Positions 8,501-17,985 of a DNA stretch of 64,000 nucleotides are shown in pieces. This DNA is from Klebsiella quasivariicola (GTDB lineage: Bacteria > Pseudomonadota > Gammaproteobacteria > Enterobacterales > Enterobacteriaceae): positions 4,340,001 through 4,404,000 of the forward strand of contig NZ_CP022823.1 in assembly GCF_002269255.1 (NCBI RefSeq), given 5' to 3'. A program made the position numbers and the translations under genes. Positions within the stretch are counted from its first letter, which is position 1; each line of letters opens with the position of its first letter. A model generated the notes under the pieces. It did not search any database and had not been told where the DNA came from. It saw only the letters and a list, made by a program, of their open reading frames with translations.

Positions 8501-9324
8501 TGTACTTCTCCATGCCAGGGCGTCAGGCGCCGCTGCAGCGCGCGCAGACCCAGTTCCAGTAAAAAGGCGATAATGGCAATCACCGCGATCCCCGCCAGCA
8601 CCACATCGGTGGCGAGAAACTCGCCGGCAGACTGCACCATAAATCCTAATCCGCGGGTGGCGGCGATCAGCTCAGCGGCCACCAGCGTTGACCAGCCCAC
8701 CCCGAGACCAATGCGCAGCCCGGTGAGGATCTCCGGCAGCGCGCCGGGCAGGATCACCAGCCACAGCACCTGCGCCCGGCTGGCGCCCAGCGAACGGGCG
8801 GCGCGAATCCGCACCTGCTGCGCGCTTTTTACCCCTGCCAGCGCCGACATGGCTACCGGCGCGAAAATCGCCAGGTAGATCAGCAGGATCTTAGAGGTTT
8901 CACCGATGCCAAACCAGATCACCATCAGCGGTAAGTAGGCCAGCGGCGGCACCGGACGATAGAGTTCGATCAGCGGGTCGAGGATCCCGCGCACCGTTGA
9001 GTTGAGCCCCATGGCGATCCCCACCGGCACGCCGATAAGCACTGCCGCCAGCAGGGCGATAACGATCCGCGTCAGGCTCGCCGCCAGGTGCTGCCAGAGC
9101 GTCGCATCCATAAAGCCCTGCGGCCCGGCGATAGTGATAAGCTTTTGCAGCACCTGGCCCGGCGGCGGCAGAAACAGCGGACTAATCAGCTGCAGCGCCG
9201 CGACCGCCCACCAGACGGCCAGCAATACCGCCAGGGTCGCCACGCTGAGGGTAAGCTGACGGGAGAGCGGCCAGCGCCATTTCAGCGTCGTCTGACGCGG
9301 TTTGTCGTTCAGTACCACGCTCAT
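8497..9324 (-). CDS. tauC: Taurine ABC transporter permease TauC
   Basis: A 275-residue inner-membrane permease of the nitrate/sulfonate/taurine class. The first membrane segment follows RQLTLSVATLAVLLAVWW. The ATPase-contacting EAA-type loop reads RIRAARSLGASRAQVLWLVILPGALPEIL. It forms the translocation channel with TauA and TauB and overlaps both tauB and tauD by four bases, which indicates translational coupling. Confidence 0.95.
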   Translation of the reverse strand: MSVVLNDKPRQTTLKWRWPLSRQLTLSVATLAVLLAVWWAVAALQLISPLFLPPPGQVLQKLITIAGPQGFMDATLWQHLAASLTRIVIALLAAVLIGVPVGIAMGLNSTVRGILDPLIELYRPVPPLAYLPLMVIWFGIGETSKILLIYLAIFAPVAMSALAGVKSAQQVRIRAARSLGASRAQVLWLVILPGALPEILTGLRIGLGVGWSTLVAAELIAATRGLGFMVQSAGEFLATDVVLAGIAVIAIIAFLLELGLRALQRRLTPWHGEVQ

Positions 9325-10088
9325 GAGAAAGCCTCCCGTTGGTCAAACACCCGGCTCAGAATGTATTCCCGCTGTTCAATAAACTGCGGGTCGGATTTGA
9401 TGCTGCGGCAGGATTCGCCCGCGACAAAGCGACGGCTGAAATCAAGCCGCAGTCGCTCCACCACCCGTCCCGGCCCCGGCGACAGCAGCACCAGCTCGGT
9501 GGCCATAAAGATAGCCTCTTCAATGTCATGGGTGATCAGCAGCACCTGTTTGCCGGTCTCATGCCACAGCTTCAGCAGCAATGTCTGCATCTGCTCGCGG
9601 GTAAAGGCGTCAAGCGCGCCGAAGGGTTCATCCAGCAGCAACAGCTGCGGATTCGCCGCCAGCGCCCGGGCGATGCCCACCCGCTGACGTTGACCGCCGG
9701 ACAGCTGCCAGATAAAGCGCTTTTCCGCCCCTTCGAGGCCGACCTTCTTCAGCATCTGCGCCGCCGCTTGCCGGCGCTGCGCTTTATCCACGCCCGCCAG
9801 CTGGAGGCCCAGCGCCACGTTATCCTGCACATTGCGCCACGGCAGCAGACCTTCATTCTGGAAGACCACCCCGCGCTCTGCGCCCGGCCCGGTCACCCGC
9901 TGACCTTCGAGGGTGATGCTGCCGTGCTGATAGGGCACGAATCCGGCAATCAGGTTCAGCAGAGTGGTTTTACCGCAGCCCGAAGGCCCCAGCACCACCA
10001 GCAGCTCCCCACTCTCCAGCGTCAGATTGATATCCGCCAGCGCCGGTTTACCGCCGTAGTCGGCGGAAAGATGCGAGATTTGCAGCAT
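9321..10088 (-). CDS. tauB: Taurine ABC transporter ATP-binding protein TauB
   Basis: A 255-residue ABC ATPase. Walker A is GPSGCGKTTL, the signature is LSGGQRQRVGIARALA, Walker B is LLLLDEPFGALD, and the switch His is in LLITHDIEEA. It energises TauC. The start ATG is 11 bp downstream of the tauA stop. Confidence 0.95.
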   Translation of the reverse strand: MLQISHLSADYGGKPALADINLTLESGELLVVLGPSGCGKTTLLNLIAGFVPYQHGSITLEGQRVTGPGAERGVVFQNEGLLPWRNVQDNVALGLQLAGVDKAQRRQAAAQMLKKVGLEGAEKRFIWQLSGGQRQRVGIARALAANPQLLLLDEPFGALDAFTREQMQTLLLKLWHETGKQVLLITHDIEEAIFMATELVLLSPGPGRVVERLRLDFSRRFVAGESCRSIKSDPQFIEQREYILSRVFDQREAFS

Positions 10089-10099
10089 CGCCGCCTCCT

Positions 10100-11062
10100 T
10101 TACTTCACAAAGCGGTCAGTAACGTACTGACGATAATCGGTTCCCGCCGCAGGCACTTTGCCCTGCTCTTTCAGGAAGCGCGCGGTATCGACGATGGCCT
10201 GATTGACCGGCCCGTTCAGCGCCTGCGCCTGCTCAGCGGCGGTCAGGTAGGTGTTCCCCTTCACCAGCCCGGGGACATCAGCCTCCGGCACGCCGCTCAG
10301 GCGCGCCAGCTTGCTGATGTTGTCCGGCTGTTTCAGCCATGCCTCCGGGTTGGCGATGTAGGGCTGCTGGGCGTCGATGGCGCTTTTAGCGAACGCTTTG
10401 ACGATCTCCGGATGCTGCTCGGCGAAGTCCTTACGGACTACCCAGACGTCAAGCGTCGGCGCGCCCCACTCCCCCACCAGGGAAGAATCGGTCAGCACCT
10501 TGCCCTCTTTTTCCAGTTCGTTAACCGCTGGCGCCCAGACGTAAGCGCCATCGATATCCCCGCGCTGCCAGGCGGCAATGATCGCTGGCGGCTGCAGGTT
10601 AATAATCTGCACCTGACCCGGCTTGATGCCCCAGTGTTTGAGCGCCGACAGCAGGCTGTAATGGGTGGTGGAGATAAACGGCACGGCAATGCGCTTGCCG
10701 ATCAGATCTTCCGGTTTGGTGATGCTCTTTTTCACCACCAGCGCTTCGGAGTTACCGAGCTTTGAGGCAAGCAGGAACACTTCGATCGGCACCTGCTGAC
10801 TGGCGGCCACCGCCAGCGGGCTGGAGCCGATATTGCCGATCTGCACATCGCCGGAGGCCAGGGCACGCACCACGCTGGCGCCGCTGTCGAATTTCCGCCA
10901 GTCGACGGTCGCGCCGCTGGTTTTGGCGAAGGTGTTGTCCGCCTGGGCGACTTTCGCCGGCTCAGCGGAGGTTTGATACGCCACGGTCACGTTGACCGCC
11001 TGCGCCTGGAAGGCGGCGACGGCCAGCGCCGCCAGAAGAGTAATTCGCGATGTGAATGCCAT
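10100..11062 (-). CDS. tauA: Taurine-binding periplasmic protein TauA
   Basis: A 320-residue substrate-binding protein of the SsuA/TauA type. The signal peptide (MAFTSRITLLAALAVAAFQAQA) is followed by VNVTVAYQTSAEPAKVAQAD and by ALASGDVQIGNIGSSPLAVAAS, both typical of the family. It opens the tauABCD operon. In E. coli this operon is switched on by Cbl and CysB when sulfate is short; I could not identify a convincing Cbl site in the 11063-11249 leader. Confidence 0.95.
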   Translation of the reverse strand: MAFTSRITLLAALAVAAFQAQAVNVTVAYQTSAEPAKVAQADNTFAKTSGATVDWRKFDSGASVVRALASGDVQIGNIGSSPLAVAASQQVPIEVFLLASKLGNSEALVVKKSITKPEDLIGKRIAVPFISTTHYSLLSALKHWGIKPGQVQIINLQPPAIIAAWQRGDIDGAYVWAPAVNELEKEGKVLTDSSLVGEWGAPTLDVWVVRKDFAEQHPEIVKAFAKSAIDAQQPYIANPEAWLKQPDNISKLARLSGVPEADVPGLVKGNTYLTAAEQAQALNGPVNQAIVDTARFLKEQGKVPAAGTDYRQYVTDRFVK

Positions 11063-11249
11063 AGTGTCTGCTTCCCCTGAGTTGTTATAGGTGCAGTATT
11101 TCCGGCATCAGGATGCAGATGAAGTAATTAAAAATTCTGGCTAATAGCGAATCGTTTTTAGAACAAAAGCGGGAAAGGATAGTTGGTTTTGTGCGGTTGA
11201 TGAGTGGCAGAGGGTTGGCGCCGGGTGGCGGCGACGGATCGCGCAAGGT

Positions 11250-11280
11250 GTAGGCCGGGTAAGCGCAGCGCCACCCGGCA
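11250..11280. repeat. Single REP palindrome between mmuM and tauA
   Basis: A 31-bp palindrome (gtaggccgggtaagcgcagc to cacccggca) ends eight bases before the mmuM stop codon (minus strand), so it lies just 3' of mmuPM. The rest of 11063-11287 shows only the AT-rich tau leader. Confidence 0.75.
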
Positions 11281-11287
11281 AAAAAAC

Positions 11288-12220
11288 TCAGCGCTTCGCG
11301 TTAAGCTCAGCAATATCCTTCGGCGTGGTGCGGCAGCAGCCGCCAATCAGCTTCGCCCCGGCCGCCAGCCACTGCGGCAGATAATCCGCCAGGGTGGCGC
11401 AGGCTTCGCCATGATGGTGCCAGGTCTTGCTCACCGCGTCATAATGTTCGCCGGAGTTAGGATAGACCACCAGCGGCAGCGTCGTCAGGCTGTGCAGATG
11501 CGCCAGCGCCGCGGGCGTATTTTCCAGCGCGATACAGTTGATCCCCACCGCCACCACCTGCGGGTTATCCGCCAGGGCGGCCATCACCTCGCGCAGCGGC
11601 GTGCCGTCGCTGAGATGTTCGGCATCGCGCAGCGTAAAGGCGTACCAGGCGCGGGCGCGGGGATACGCTTGCAGCAACGCCGTCAGGGCCTGGATCTCGG
11701 CGAAGGACGGCAGGGTTTCACAGGCCAGCAGATCGGCGCCGGCATCCAGCAGCGCTTCGACGCGCGGGCGGTGGAAGGCCTGGAACTCTGCCGCGCTGCG
11801 CTGATAATCGCCGCGATACTCCGAGCCGTCGGCGAGAAACGCGCCATACGGCCCCACCGAACCGGCCACCAGCAGCGTACCGGCCTGCGGGTTCTCGGCG
11901 AGGTACGCCTCGCGCGCTTTGCGCGCCAGTTCGACGCTTTTGCCGATCAGCGCCCGGGACTGCGCCTCATCCAGCCCGCGCGCGGCAAAGCCCGCCGGAG
12001 TGGCCTGATAGCTGGCGGTGATCGCCACCTGCGCCCCGGCGCGAAAGTAGTCGAGATGCACATCGCGGATCAGCTGCGGGTTCTCCAGCAGCACTTTCGC
12101 TGACCACAGGCTGTCGGCCAGATCGCAGCCGCGCGCCTCCAGCTCGGTGGCCATGGCGCCGTCCAGCAGCACAAACGGCTGGGCGGCAAGCAGGGCGGTA
12201 AACGGATTAGTCTGCGACAT
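11288..12220 (-). CDS. mmuM: Homocysteine S-methyltransferase MmuM
   Basis: A 310-residue zinc enzyme that moves a methyl group from S-methylmethionine to homocysteine, giving two methionines. The N-terminal LLDGAMATELEARG and the C-terminal zinc ligands in IGGCCRTTPKDI are the family marks; the third cysteine is in the GINC segment near residue 225. Its start lies inside the end of mmuP (14-bp overlap), so the two are translationally coupled as mmuPM. Confidence 0.93.
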   Translation of the reverse strand: MSQTNPFTALLAAQPFVLLDGAMATELEARGCDLADSLWSAKVLLENPQLIRDVHLDYFRAGAQVAITASYQATPAGFAARGLDEAQSRALIGKSVELARKAREAYLAENPQAGTLLVAGSVGPYGAFLADGSEYRGDYQRSAAEFQAFHRPRVEALLDAGADLLACETLPSFAEIQALTALLQAYPRARAWYAFTLRDAEHLSDGTPLREVMAALADNPQVVAVGINCIALENTPAALAHLHSLTTLPLVVYPNSGEHYDAVSKTWHHHGEACATLADYLPQWLAAGAKLIGGCCRTTPKDIAELNAKR

Positions 12221-13616
12221 GTTGGGGCTCCTGAGTCATATTCCGTGAACGAGTAAGATACCAGGCACCATAGCACAGGGCCACAAAGGGGATCCCGCAC
12301 CACAGCGCAATTCTCTGGCTCGGGTCAAAGGCAAGGCCCACGCAGGCCACCAGGCACAGCACAAAGCCCAGCACGGGCACCACCGGATACCAGGGAGCGC
12401 GATACTGCAGATCGCTCAGCGCCCTGCCCTGCTGCAGATGGCGGCGGCGGAACATAAAGTGCGAGGCGCAGATGCTTAACCACACCGCCACCACCGCAAA
12501 GCCGGAGATCGCCGACAGCGCCACAAACACCGTATCGGGCGCCACCACGCTGGAGAACAGCGCCAGCACGCCGCCCAACATACTGACCGACAGGGCGGTC
12601 ACCGGCACGCCCCGTTTATTGACTTTGGCAAAGCAGGCCGGCAGCGTCTTCTCGTTCGACAGCGACCACAGCATCCGTCCGGAAGCGTACAGGCCGGAGT
12701 TGGCCGCCGACAGGATCGCCGTCAGGATCACGAAGTTGAACATGTCCGCCGCGTAAGGGATGCCCACCTTCTCAAACACCAGCACGAAGGGGCTTTTCTC
12801 CACCCCCGCCTGCTGCATTGGGATCAGCGCCGCCAGCACAAACACGGTGCCGATAAAGAAAATAATCAGCCGGGCAATAGTGGTGCGGATGGCGACCGGA
12901 ATAACCTTATGCGGGTTTTCCGTTTCCCCGGCGGCAATGCCGATAAGCTCCGTTCCGGAGAAGGCGAAGTTCACCGCCACCATGGTCATCAGGATCGGCA
13001 GGCCGCCATGCGGGAACCAGCCTTCGGCGGTGATATTATTCAGGCCCGGCGCCGGCGAGCCATCCTGCATCGGAATGAAGCCGAAAATGGCCGCGCCGCC
13101 GAGAACAATAAACGCGATGATGGTGATCACTTTCACCAGCGAGAACCAGAACTCGCCTTCGGCGAAGAAGCGCGTCGAAATGATATTAAGGCCGAAGATC
13201 ACTGCGCAGAACACCACGCACCAGATCCAGACCGGCACCTGCGGGAACCAGTACTGCATGCAGAAGCCGGCGGCGGTGAAGCTCGACCCCAGCGCCACCG
13301 TCCACGTCAGCCAGTAGAGCCACGCCACGGTATAGCCTGTCGCCGGGCCAAGATAGCGCGCTGCGTAAACGTGGAAGGCGCCGGTCTCCGGCATCGCCAC
13401 CGACAGTTCGCCGAGGCACTGCATCACCAGCCAGACCACCAGGGCACCAATCAGATACGCCAGCAGCGTCCCGGCCGCGCCGGTGGTGGAGATGATATAC
13501 CCGGTATTAAAGAATAAGCCGGTGCCAATCACGCCGCCGAGCGACAGCATGATCAGATGGCGCGTTTTCATGGTGCGCTTCAGTTGCCCACCTTGTTGTT
13601 GTGTTGTGCTTTGCAT
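12207..13616 (-). CDS. mmuP: S-methylmethionine permease MmuP
   Basis: A 469-residue amino-acid/polyamine/organocation transporter with twelve expected membrane helices. The first helix carries MLSLGGVIGTGLFFNTGYII, with the substrate-binding GVIGTG turn. MmuP brings plant-derived S-methylmethionine in for MmuM. Three tandem 8-bp Met boxes lie about 46 bp upstream (13662-13685), so MetJ with S-adenosylmethionine probably represses the pair. Confidence 0.92.
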   Translation of the reverse strand: MQSTTQQQGGQLKRTMKTRHLIMLSLGGVIGTGLFFNTGYIISTTGAAGTLLAYLIGALVVWLVMQCLGELSVAMPETGAFHVYAARYLGPATGYTVAWLYWLTWTVALGSSFTAAGFCMQYWFPQVPVWIWCVVFCAVIFGLNIISTRFFAEGEFWFSLVKVITIIAFIVLGGAAIFGFIPMQDGSPAPGLNNITAEGWFPHGGLPILMTMVAVNFAFSGTELIGIAAGETENPHKVIPVAIRTTIARLIIFFIGTVFVLAALIPMQQAGVEKSPFVLVFEKVGIPYAADMFNFVILTAILSAANSGLYASGRMLWSLSNEKTLPACFAKVNKRGVPVTALSVSMLGGVLALFSSVVAPDTVFVALSAISGFAVVAVWLSICASHFMFRRRHLQQGRALSDLQYRAPWYPVVPVLGFVLCLVACVGLAFDPSQRIALWCGIPFVALCYGAWYLTRSRNMTQEPQHVAD

Positions 13617-13661
13617 TTTATTTTCTCACGCCAGCCCGCTTGCCCGGGTCTTGATGCGTAT

Positions 13662-13685
13662 AAACGTATAGACATCTAAACATCC
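13662..13685 (-). promoter_or_regulatory. MetJ operator (three tandem Met boxes) for mmuPM
   Basis: AAACGTAT, AGACATCT and AAACATCC follow one another with no gap on the plus strand. The middle one matches the palindromic Met box AGACGTCT at 7 of 8 positions; the outer two are weaker, as is usual in natural arrays. The site is just upstream of mmuP, where methionine-regulon control is expected. Confidence 0.65.
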
Positions 13686-13889
13686 AAAAGAAGAGGTGTT
13701 ATACCGTGCCGCCGCGGAAAAAGCAAAGCCGCTGCACCAGGGCACGCGCCGACAGCGTGCAGCCTGCCCCATTTTTGCGCAGCGCCGGCTGGCGCGCCAC
13801 GCGCTGATGCCTTATCGCGGCAGGCAACGTTCTGGCACTCTCTTTGCAGCCTGTCGTTCAGAACCTTTCTATCTGGCGAGGCAACACGT

Positions 13890-15269
13890 ATGACAGAGCA
13901 CACCACCACCTTAAAAAGAACGCTCGGCAGTTTTCGTTTATGGGGGATCGCCGTCGGACTGGTGATATCCGGGGAGTACTTCGGCTGGAGCTACGGCTGG
14001 TCGCAGGCGGGCACGATGGGGTTTATGGTCGTCGCCCTGGCGGTCGCCGCCATGTACTGCGCCTTTATTTTCAGCTTTACCGAGCTGACCACCGCCATCC
14101 CGCACGCTGGCGGCCCTTTCGCCTATGCCTACCGCGCCTTCGGGCCCACCGGCGGCTTTATCGCTGGTTTTGCCACCCTGATTGAATTCGTCTTCGCCCC
14201 GCCGGCCATCGCCATGGCCATCGGTGCCTACCTCAACGTGCAGTTTCCGGCGCTGGATCCGAAATGGGTCGCCTGCGGCGCTTACGTGATCTTTATGACG
14301 CTCAATATTCTCGGCGTCGGCATTGCCGCCACCTTCGAGCTGATCGTCACCCTGCTGGCCATCTTCGAGCTGCTGGTGTTCATGGGCGTGGTCGCCCCCG
14401 GCTTCTCCTGGAGCCACTTCACCACTAACGGCTGGGCGGGCGCGGACAGCTTCAGCGGCCTGGCGCTGCCGGGGATGTTCGCCGCCATTCCGTTCGCCAT
14501 CTGGTTCTTCCTCGCCATTGAGGGGGCCTCCATGGCGGCCGAAGAGGCCAAAGATCCGCAGCGCACCATTCCCCGCGCCCTGGGCGGCGGCATTCTGACG
14601 CTGACGGTGCTGGCGATCGGCGTGATGGTCTTCGCCGGCGGCGTCGGCGACTGGCGCGCGCTGTCCAATATTAACGATCCGCTGCCCCAGGCGATGAAGA
14701 CGGTCGTGGGCAACGGCAGCGGCTGGCTGCATATGCTGGTGTGGCTGGGGCTGTTTGGCCTCGTCGCCTCCTTCCACGGCATCATTATGGGCTACTCGCG
14801 GCAGATCTACTCCCTCGCCCGCGCCGGCTATCTGCCCGCCGGGCTGGCCTCCCTCAACCGCCGCACGCGCACCCCGCATCTGGCGATCCTCGCCGGCGGC
14901 GTGGTCGGTATCGCCGCGATCTTCTCCGACTCGCTGATCACCATCAGCGGCATGCCGCTGACCGCCTGCATCGTCACCATGTCGGTATTTGGGGCTATTG
15001 TTATGTATATCACTTCCATGGCGGCGCTGTTCAAACTGCGCCGTAGCGAGCCGAAGCTGATCCGTCCGTTCCGCGCCCCGCTCTACCCGCTGGCGCCGGC
15101 CTTTGCCCTCGGCATGGCGGTGCTCTGCCTGGTGGCGATGGTCTGGTATAACCTGCTGCTGGCGCTGATTTTCGCGGCGATGATGCTCGGCGGCTACCTG
15201 TGGTTCCGCAAAACCGCAGCGGCCCGTGAACGGGCGCCAGTGGATCCTCAACTGCGCACGGTCTCCTGA
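13890..15269 (+). CDS. eat: Ethanolamine permease Eat
   Basis: A 459-residue APC-family transporter. SFRLWGIAVGLVISGEYFGW, near the start, matches the Eat/YgjI subfamily, and TTAIPHAGGPFAYAYRAFG and FLAIEGASMAAEEAKDPQR follow in the expected order. It is 9 bp upstream of eutB, so it most likely supplies ethanolamine to EutBC. This is a compact gene set without shell-protein genes, unlike the long microcompartment eut operon of enterobacteria. Confidence 0.9.
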   Translation: MTEHTTTLKRTLGSFRLWGIAVGLVISGEYFGWSYGWSQAGTMGFMVVALAVAAMYCAFIFSFTELTTAIPHAGGPFAYAYRAFGPTGGFIAGFATLIEFVFAPPAIAMAIGAYLNVQFPALDPKWVACGAYVIFMTLNILGVGIAATFELIVTLLAIFELLVFMGVVAPGFSWSHFTTNGWAGADSFSGLALPGMFAAIPFAIWFFLAIEGASMAAEEAKDPQRTIPRALGGGILTLTVLAIGVMVFAGGVGDWRALSNINDPLPQAMKTVVGNGSGWLHMLVWLGLFGLVASFHGIIMGYSRQIYSLARAGYLPAGLASLNRRTRTPHLAILAGGVVGIAAIFSDSLITISGMPLTACIVTMSVFGAIVMYITSMAALFKLRRSEPKLIRPFRAPLYPLAPAFALGMAVLCLVAMVWYNLLLALIFAAMMLGGYLWFRKTAAARERAPVDPQLRTVS

Positions 15270-15278
15270 GGAGGCGGC

Positions 15279-16667
15279 ATGTATAAAACCACGCTATCGG
15301 GCCAGGTATGGCGCTTTGATAGTCTGAAAACGCTGATGGCGAAAGCGTCGCCGGCCCGCTCCGGCGACGCCCTCGCAGGGGTTATCGCCACCTCAGCCGA
15401 AGAGCGGATGGCGGCGAAAATGGCCCTTGCCGAGGTGCCGCTGACCGACATACTCGACAACCCGCTGATCCCTTACGAGCAGGATGAAGTGACTCGCCTG
15501 ATCCTCGACACCCATGATGCGCAGGGCTTTGCCGCCCTGCGTCACCTGACGGTCGGCGATTTTCGCGACTGGCTGCTGGATGATGCTACCGATACCGCCA
15601 CGCTGCAGCGGGTCGCCCGCGCCATCACCCCGGAGATGGCGGCGGCGGTCAGTAAGCTGATGCGCAATCAGGATCTGATCCTTGCCGCCAGCAAATGCCA
15701 GGTGGTGACGCGCTTTCGCAACACCATCGGCCTGCCCGGCCACCTCAGCGTGCGCCTGCAGCCCAACCATCCCACCGACGATCTGAAAGGCATCGCCGCC
15801 AGTATGCTCGACGGGCTGCTGTACGGCGCCGGGGACGCGGTGATTGGCATCAACCCGGCCAGCGACAGCTTACCGGTGCTGGCGCAGCTGAACGTCATGC
15901 TGGACGATATTATTCAGCGCTTCGCCATCCCCACCCAGTCCTGCATCCTGACTCATGTCACCAATACGCTGCAGCTGATTGAGCGCGGCGCGCCGGTGGA
16001 TCTGGTGTTTCAGTCGGTGGCGGGAACCGAAGCGGCCAACAGCGGCTTCGGCATCAATCTTGCCATGCTGCAGGAGGCCCGCGAGGCGGCCCTCAGCCTC
16101 AGGCGCGGTACCCTCGGCAACAATGTGATGTATTTTGAGACCGGCCAGGGAAGCTGCCTGTCGGCCAACGCCCACCACGGCGTCGATCAGCAAACCTGTG
16201 AGGCGCGGGCCTACGCCGTCGCCCGTCACTTTGAACCGCTACTGGTCAATACCGTGGTCGGCTTTATCGGTCCGGAGTATCTCTATGACGGCAAGCAGAT
16301 TATTCGCGCCGGGCTGGAGGATCATTTCTGCGGCAAGCTGATGGGCCTGCCGATCGGCTGCGACGTCTGCTATACCAACCACGCGGAAGCGGATCAGGAT
16401 GATATGGACACCCTGCTGACTCTGCTGTGCACCGCCGGGCTCACCTTCCTGATCGGCGTGCCCGGAGCGGACGATATCATGCTCAATTACCAGAGCACCT
16501 CGTTCCATGACGCGCTGTACGCCCGTCGCCTGCTGGGCTTAAAGCATGCCCCGGAGTTCGCCGACTGGCTGGCGAAGATGCAGATTATCGATCCGCACGG
16601 CGCGCTGCGGCTCACCGACGCCCGCCATCCGCTGTTGTCCGTTCTGCCGCAAGGAGCCCCTGTATGA
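15279..16667 (+). CDS. eutB: Ethanolamine ammonia-lyase large subunit EutB
   Basis: A 462-residue catalytic subunit (TIM barrel) of the adenosylcobalamin-dependent enzyme that splits ethanolamine into acetaldehyde and ammonia. Family signatures are RLQPNHPTDDLKGIAA, GDAVIGINP, ILTHVTNTLQLI, FQSVAGTEAAN, YFETGQGSCLSANAHHG and GLPIGCDVCYTNHAEADQ. Compared with the E. coli operon EutB it is clearly divergent (for example IGCDVCYTNHAEAD against MGCDCCYTNHADAD), so it is a separate lineage and not a recent copy. Its stop overlaps the eutC start. Confidence 0.93.
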   Translation: MYKTTLSGQVWRFDSLKTLMAKASPARSGDALAGVIATSAEERMAAKMALAEVPLTDILDNPLIPYEQDEVTRLILDTHDAQGFAALRHLTVGDFRDWLLDDATDTATLQRVARAITPEMAAAVSKLMRNQDLILAASKCQVVTRFRNTIGLPGHLSVRLQPNHPTDDLKGIAASMLDGLLYGAGDAVIGINPASDSLPVLAQLNVMLDDIIQRFAIPTQSCILTHVTNTLQLIERGAPVDLVFQSVAGTEAANSGFGINLAMLQEAREAALSLRRGTLGNNVMYFETGQGSCLSANAHHGVDQQTCEARAYAVARHFEPLLVNTVVGFIGPEYLYDGKQIIRAGLEDHFCGKLMGLPIGCDVCYTNHAEADQDDMDTLLTLLCTAGLTFLIGVPGADDIMLNYQSTSFHDALYARRLLGLKHAPEFADWLAKMQIIDPHGALRLTDARHPLLSVLPQGAPV

Positions 16668-17440
16668 ACCGTCCCGATGCCTGGAACCCGCTACGTGAAT
16701 TTACCGATGCGCGGATCGCCCTGGGGCGCAGTGGCGCCAGCCTGCCGACCCGCGAAGTCCTCAACTTTGGTCTGGCCCACGCCAGAGCGCGGGACGCCAT
16801 TCATCAGCCGTTCGCCAGCCAGCAGCTGGTGGCGCCGCTGGCGGCGCTCGGCCTCGACGCCCTGACGGTGCGCAGCGCCGCGCCGGACCGTCACACCTAT
16901 CTGCGGCGCCCGGATCTCGGGCGGCAGCTCGCCGACGAAAGCCGCGCCGATCTCGCCGCCAGCGGCGTCCGCCCCGCCGACCTGCTGCTGGTAATCGGCG
17001 ATGGCCTCTCTTCCTGGGCGGTAGAGCGCCAGGCGGTGCCGTTGATCCGCGCCCTGCTGCCCTATCTGCAGACGCTGGGTATCGGCCTGGCGCCGGTGGT
17101 GCTGGCGCATCAGTCGCGGGTGGCGCTGGGGGATGATATTGGCGAAACCCTGAAAGCCCGCGCGGTGGCGATCCTGATTGGCGAACGACCGGGTCTCTCC
17201 TCACCGGACAGCCTCGGCGTCTACCTCACCTGGCAGCCCCATCGGCAGCGGCTGGAATCGGAGCGCAACTGTATCTCCAATATTCGTCCGGAGGGATTAA
17301 GCCATGACGCCGCCGCCTTTAAACTGGCCTGGCTGCTGGAGCAGGCTTTTTTACGCCGCGTCACCGGCGTGCAGTTAAAAGATGAAAGTGATAATCCGGC
17401 GCTGCATGGAAAAATAAAACCGTTAACCCCTTTAAAATAA
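16664..17440 (+). CDS. eutC: Ethanolamine ammonia-lyase small subunit EutC
   Basis: A 258-residue subunit that completes the cobalamin site of EutB. LGRSGASLPTREVLNFGLAHARARDAIH, YLRRPDLGRQL, LVIGDGLSSWAVE and the C-terminal ERNCISNIRPEGLSHDAAAFKLAWLLEQA are diagnostic. The start overlaps eutB by four bases. It ends the eat-eutBC operon. Confidence 0.93.
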   Translation: MNRPDAWNPLREFTDARIALGRSGASLPTREVLNFGLAHARARDAIHQPFASQQLVAPLAALGLDALTVRSAAPDRHTYLRRPDLGRQLADESRADLAASGVRPADLLLVIGDGLSSWAVERQAVPLIRALLPYLQTLGIGLAPVVLAHQSRVALGDDIGETLKARAVAILIGERPGLSSPDSLGVYLTWQPHRQRLESERNCISNIRPEGLSHDAAAFKLAWLLEQAFLRRVTGVQLKDESDNPALHGKIKPLTPLK

Positions 17441-17520
17441 TAAGTCACACCAGCCGCAGAATAGATTTTTAATATTATCTTGCGCATCTGACTATTATAT
17501 TCCGCCGCGTGCTGAAATTG

Positions 17521-17617
17521 CCCGGCGGCGCTTCGCTTGCGCGGGCCTACGGAAGCCGTTCAACCGGTTTATATGGCGTATTTTCCAGGCCGGATAAGGC
17601 GCCAGTCGCCATCCGGC
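17521..17617. repeat. Two REP units after eutC
   Basis: Palindromes at 17521-17550 and 17587-17617 (aggccggataaggcgcc type) lie in the 545-bp gap between eutC and the next transporter operon, close to the end of eutC. Confidence 0.7.
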
Positions 17618-17740
17618 AAAATGCGTTCACCGTCCCCAAAACCGTGTTGTCATCAGCCTTATACCCTTGCCTGCAGGTAATAAGAATATTGCATGAGTAA
17701 AAACGAAACGGACGTTGTAAGGTAAATCAGCGCATTAAAA

Positions 17741-17863
17741 ATACCCGTCATACTTCAAGTTGCATGTGCGTTGGCTGCGTTCTCTCCCCAGTCACTTACT
17801 TCGGTAAGCTTCCGGGGACTCGCTCACTTGCCGCCTTCATGCGACTCGAATTATTTAGGGTAT
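17741..17863. repeat. 123-bp enterobacterial palindromic intergenic repeat
   Basis: The element begins ATACCC and ends GGGTAT. Inside, CATACTTCAAGTTGCATG near the left end is loosely mirrored by CATGCGACTCGAATTATTT near the right end, so the whole can fold back. I recognise this sequence type as a dispersed non-coding repeat of Klebsiella and relatives; it is neither ERIC nor REP. It sits about 120 bp before the start of the substrate-binding protein gene, in a region otherwise free of genes. Confidence 0.6.
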
Positions 17864-17985
17864 ATATCTCGTTATCTATTCAACATAACAGCCAATAATT
17901 CGTCGGACACGCTGGCGAATTATTCCTCAATGTTATGCAGTCATTGATGGTTAAAGATAAATAATCGACCGACGGAGAAATACCC

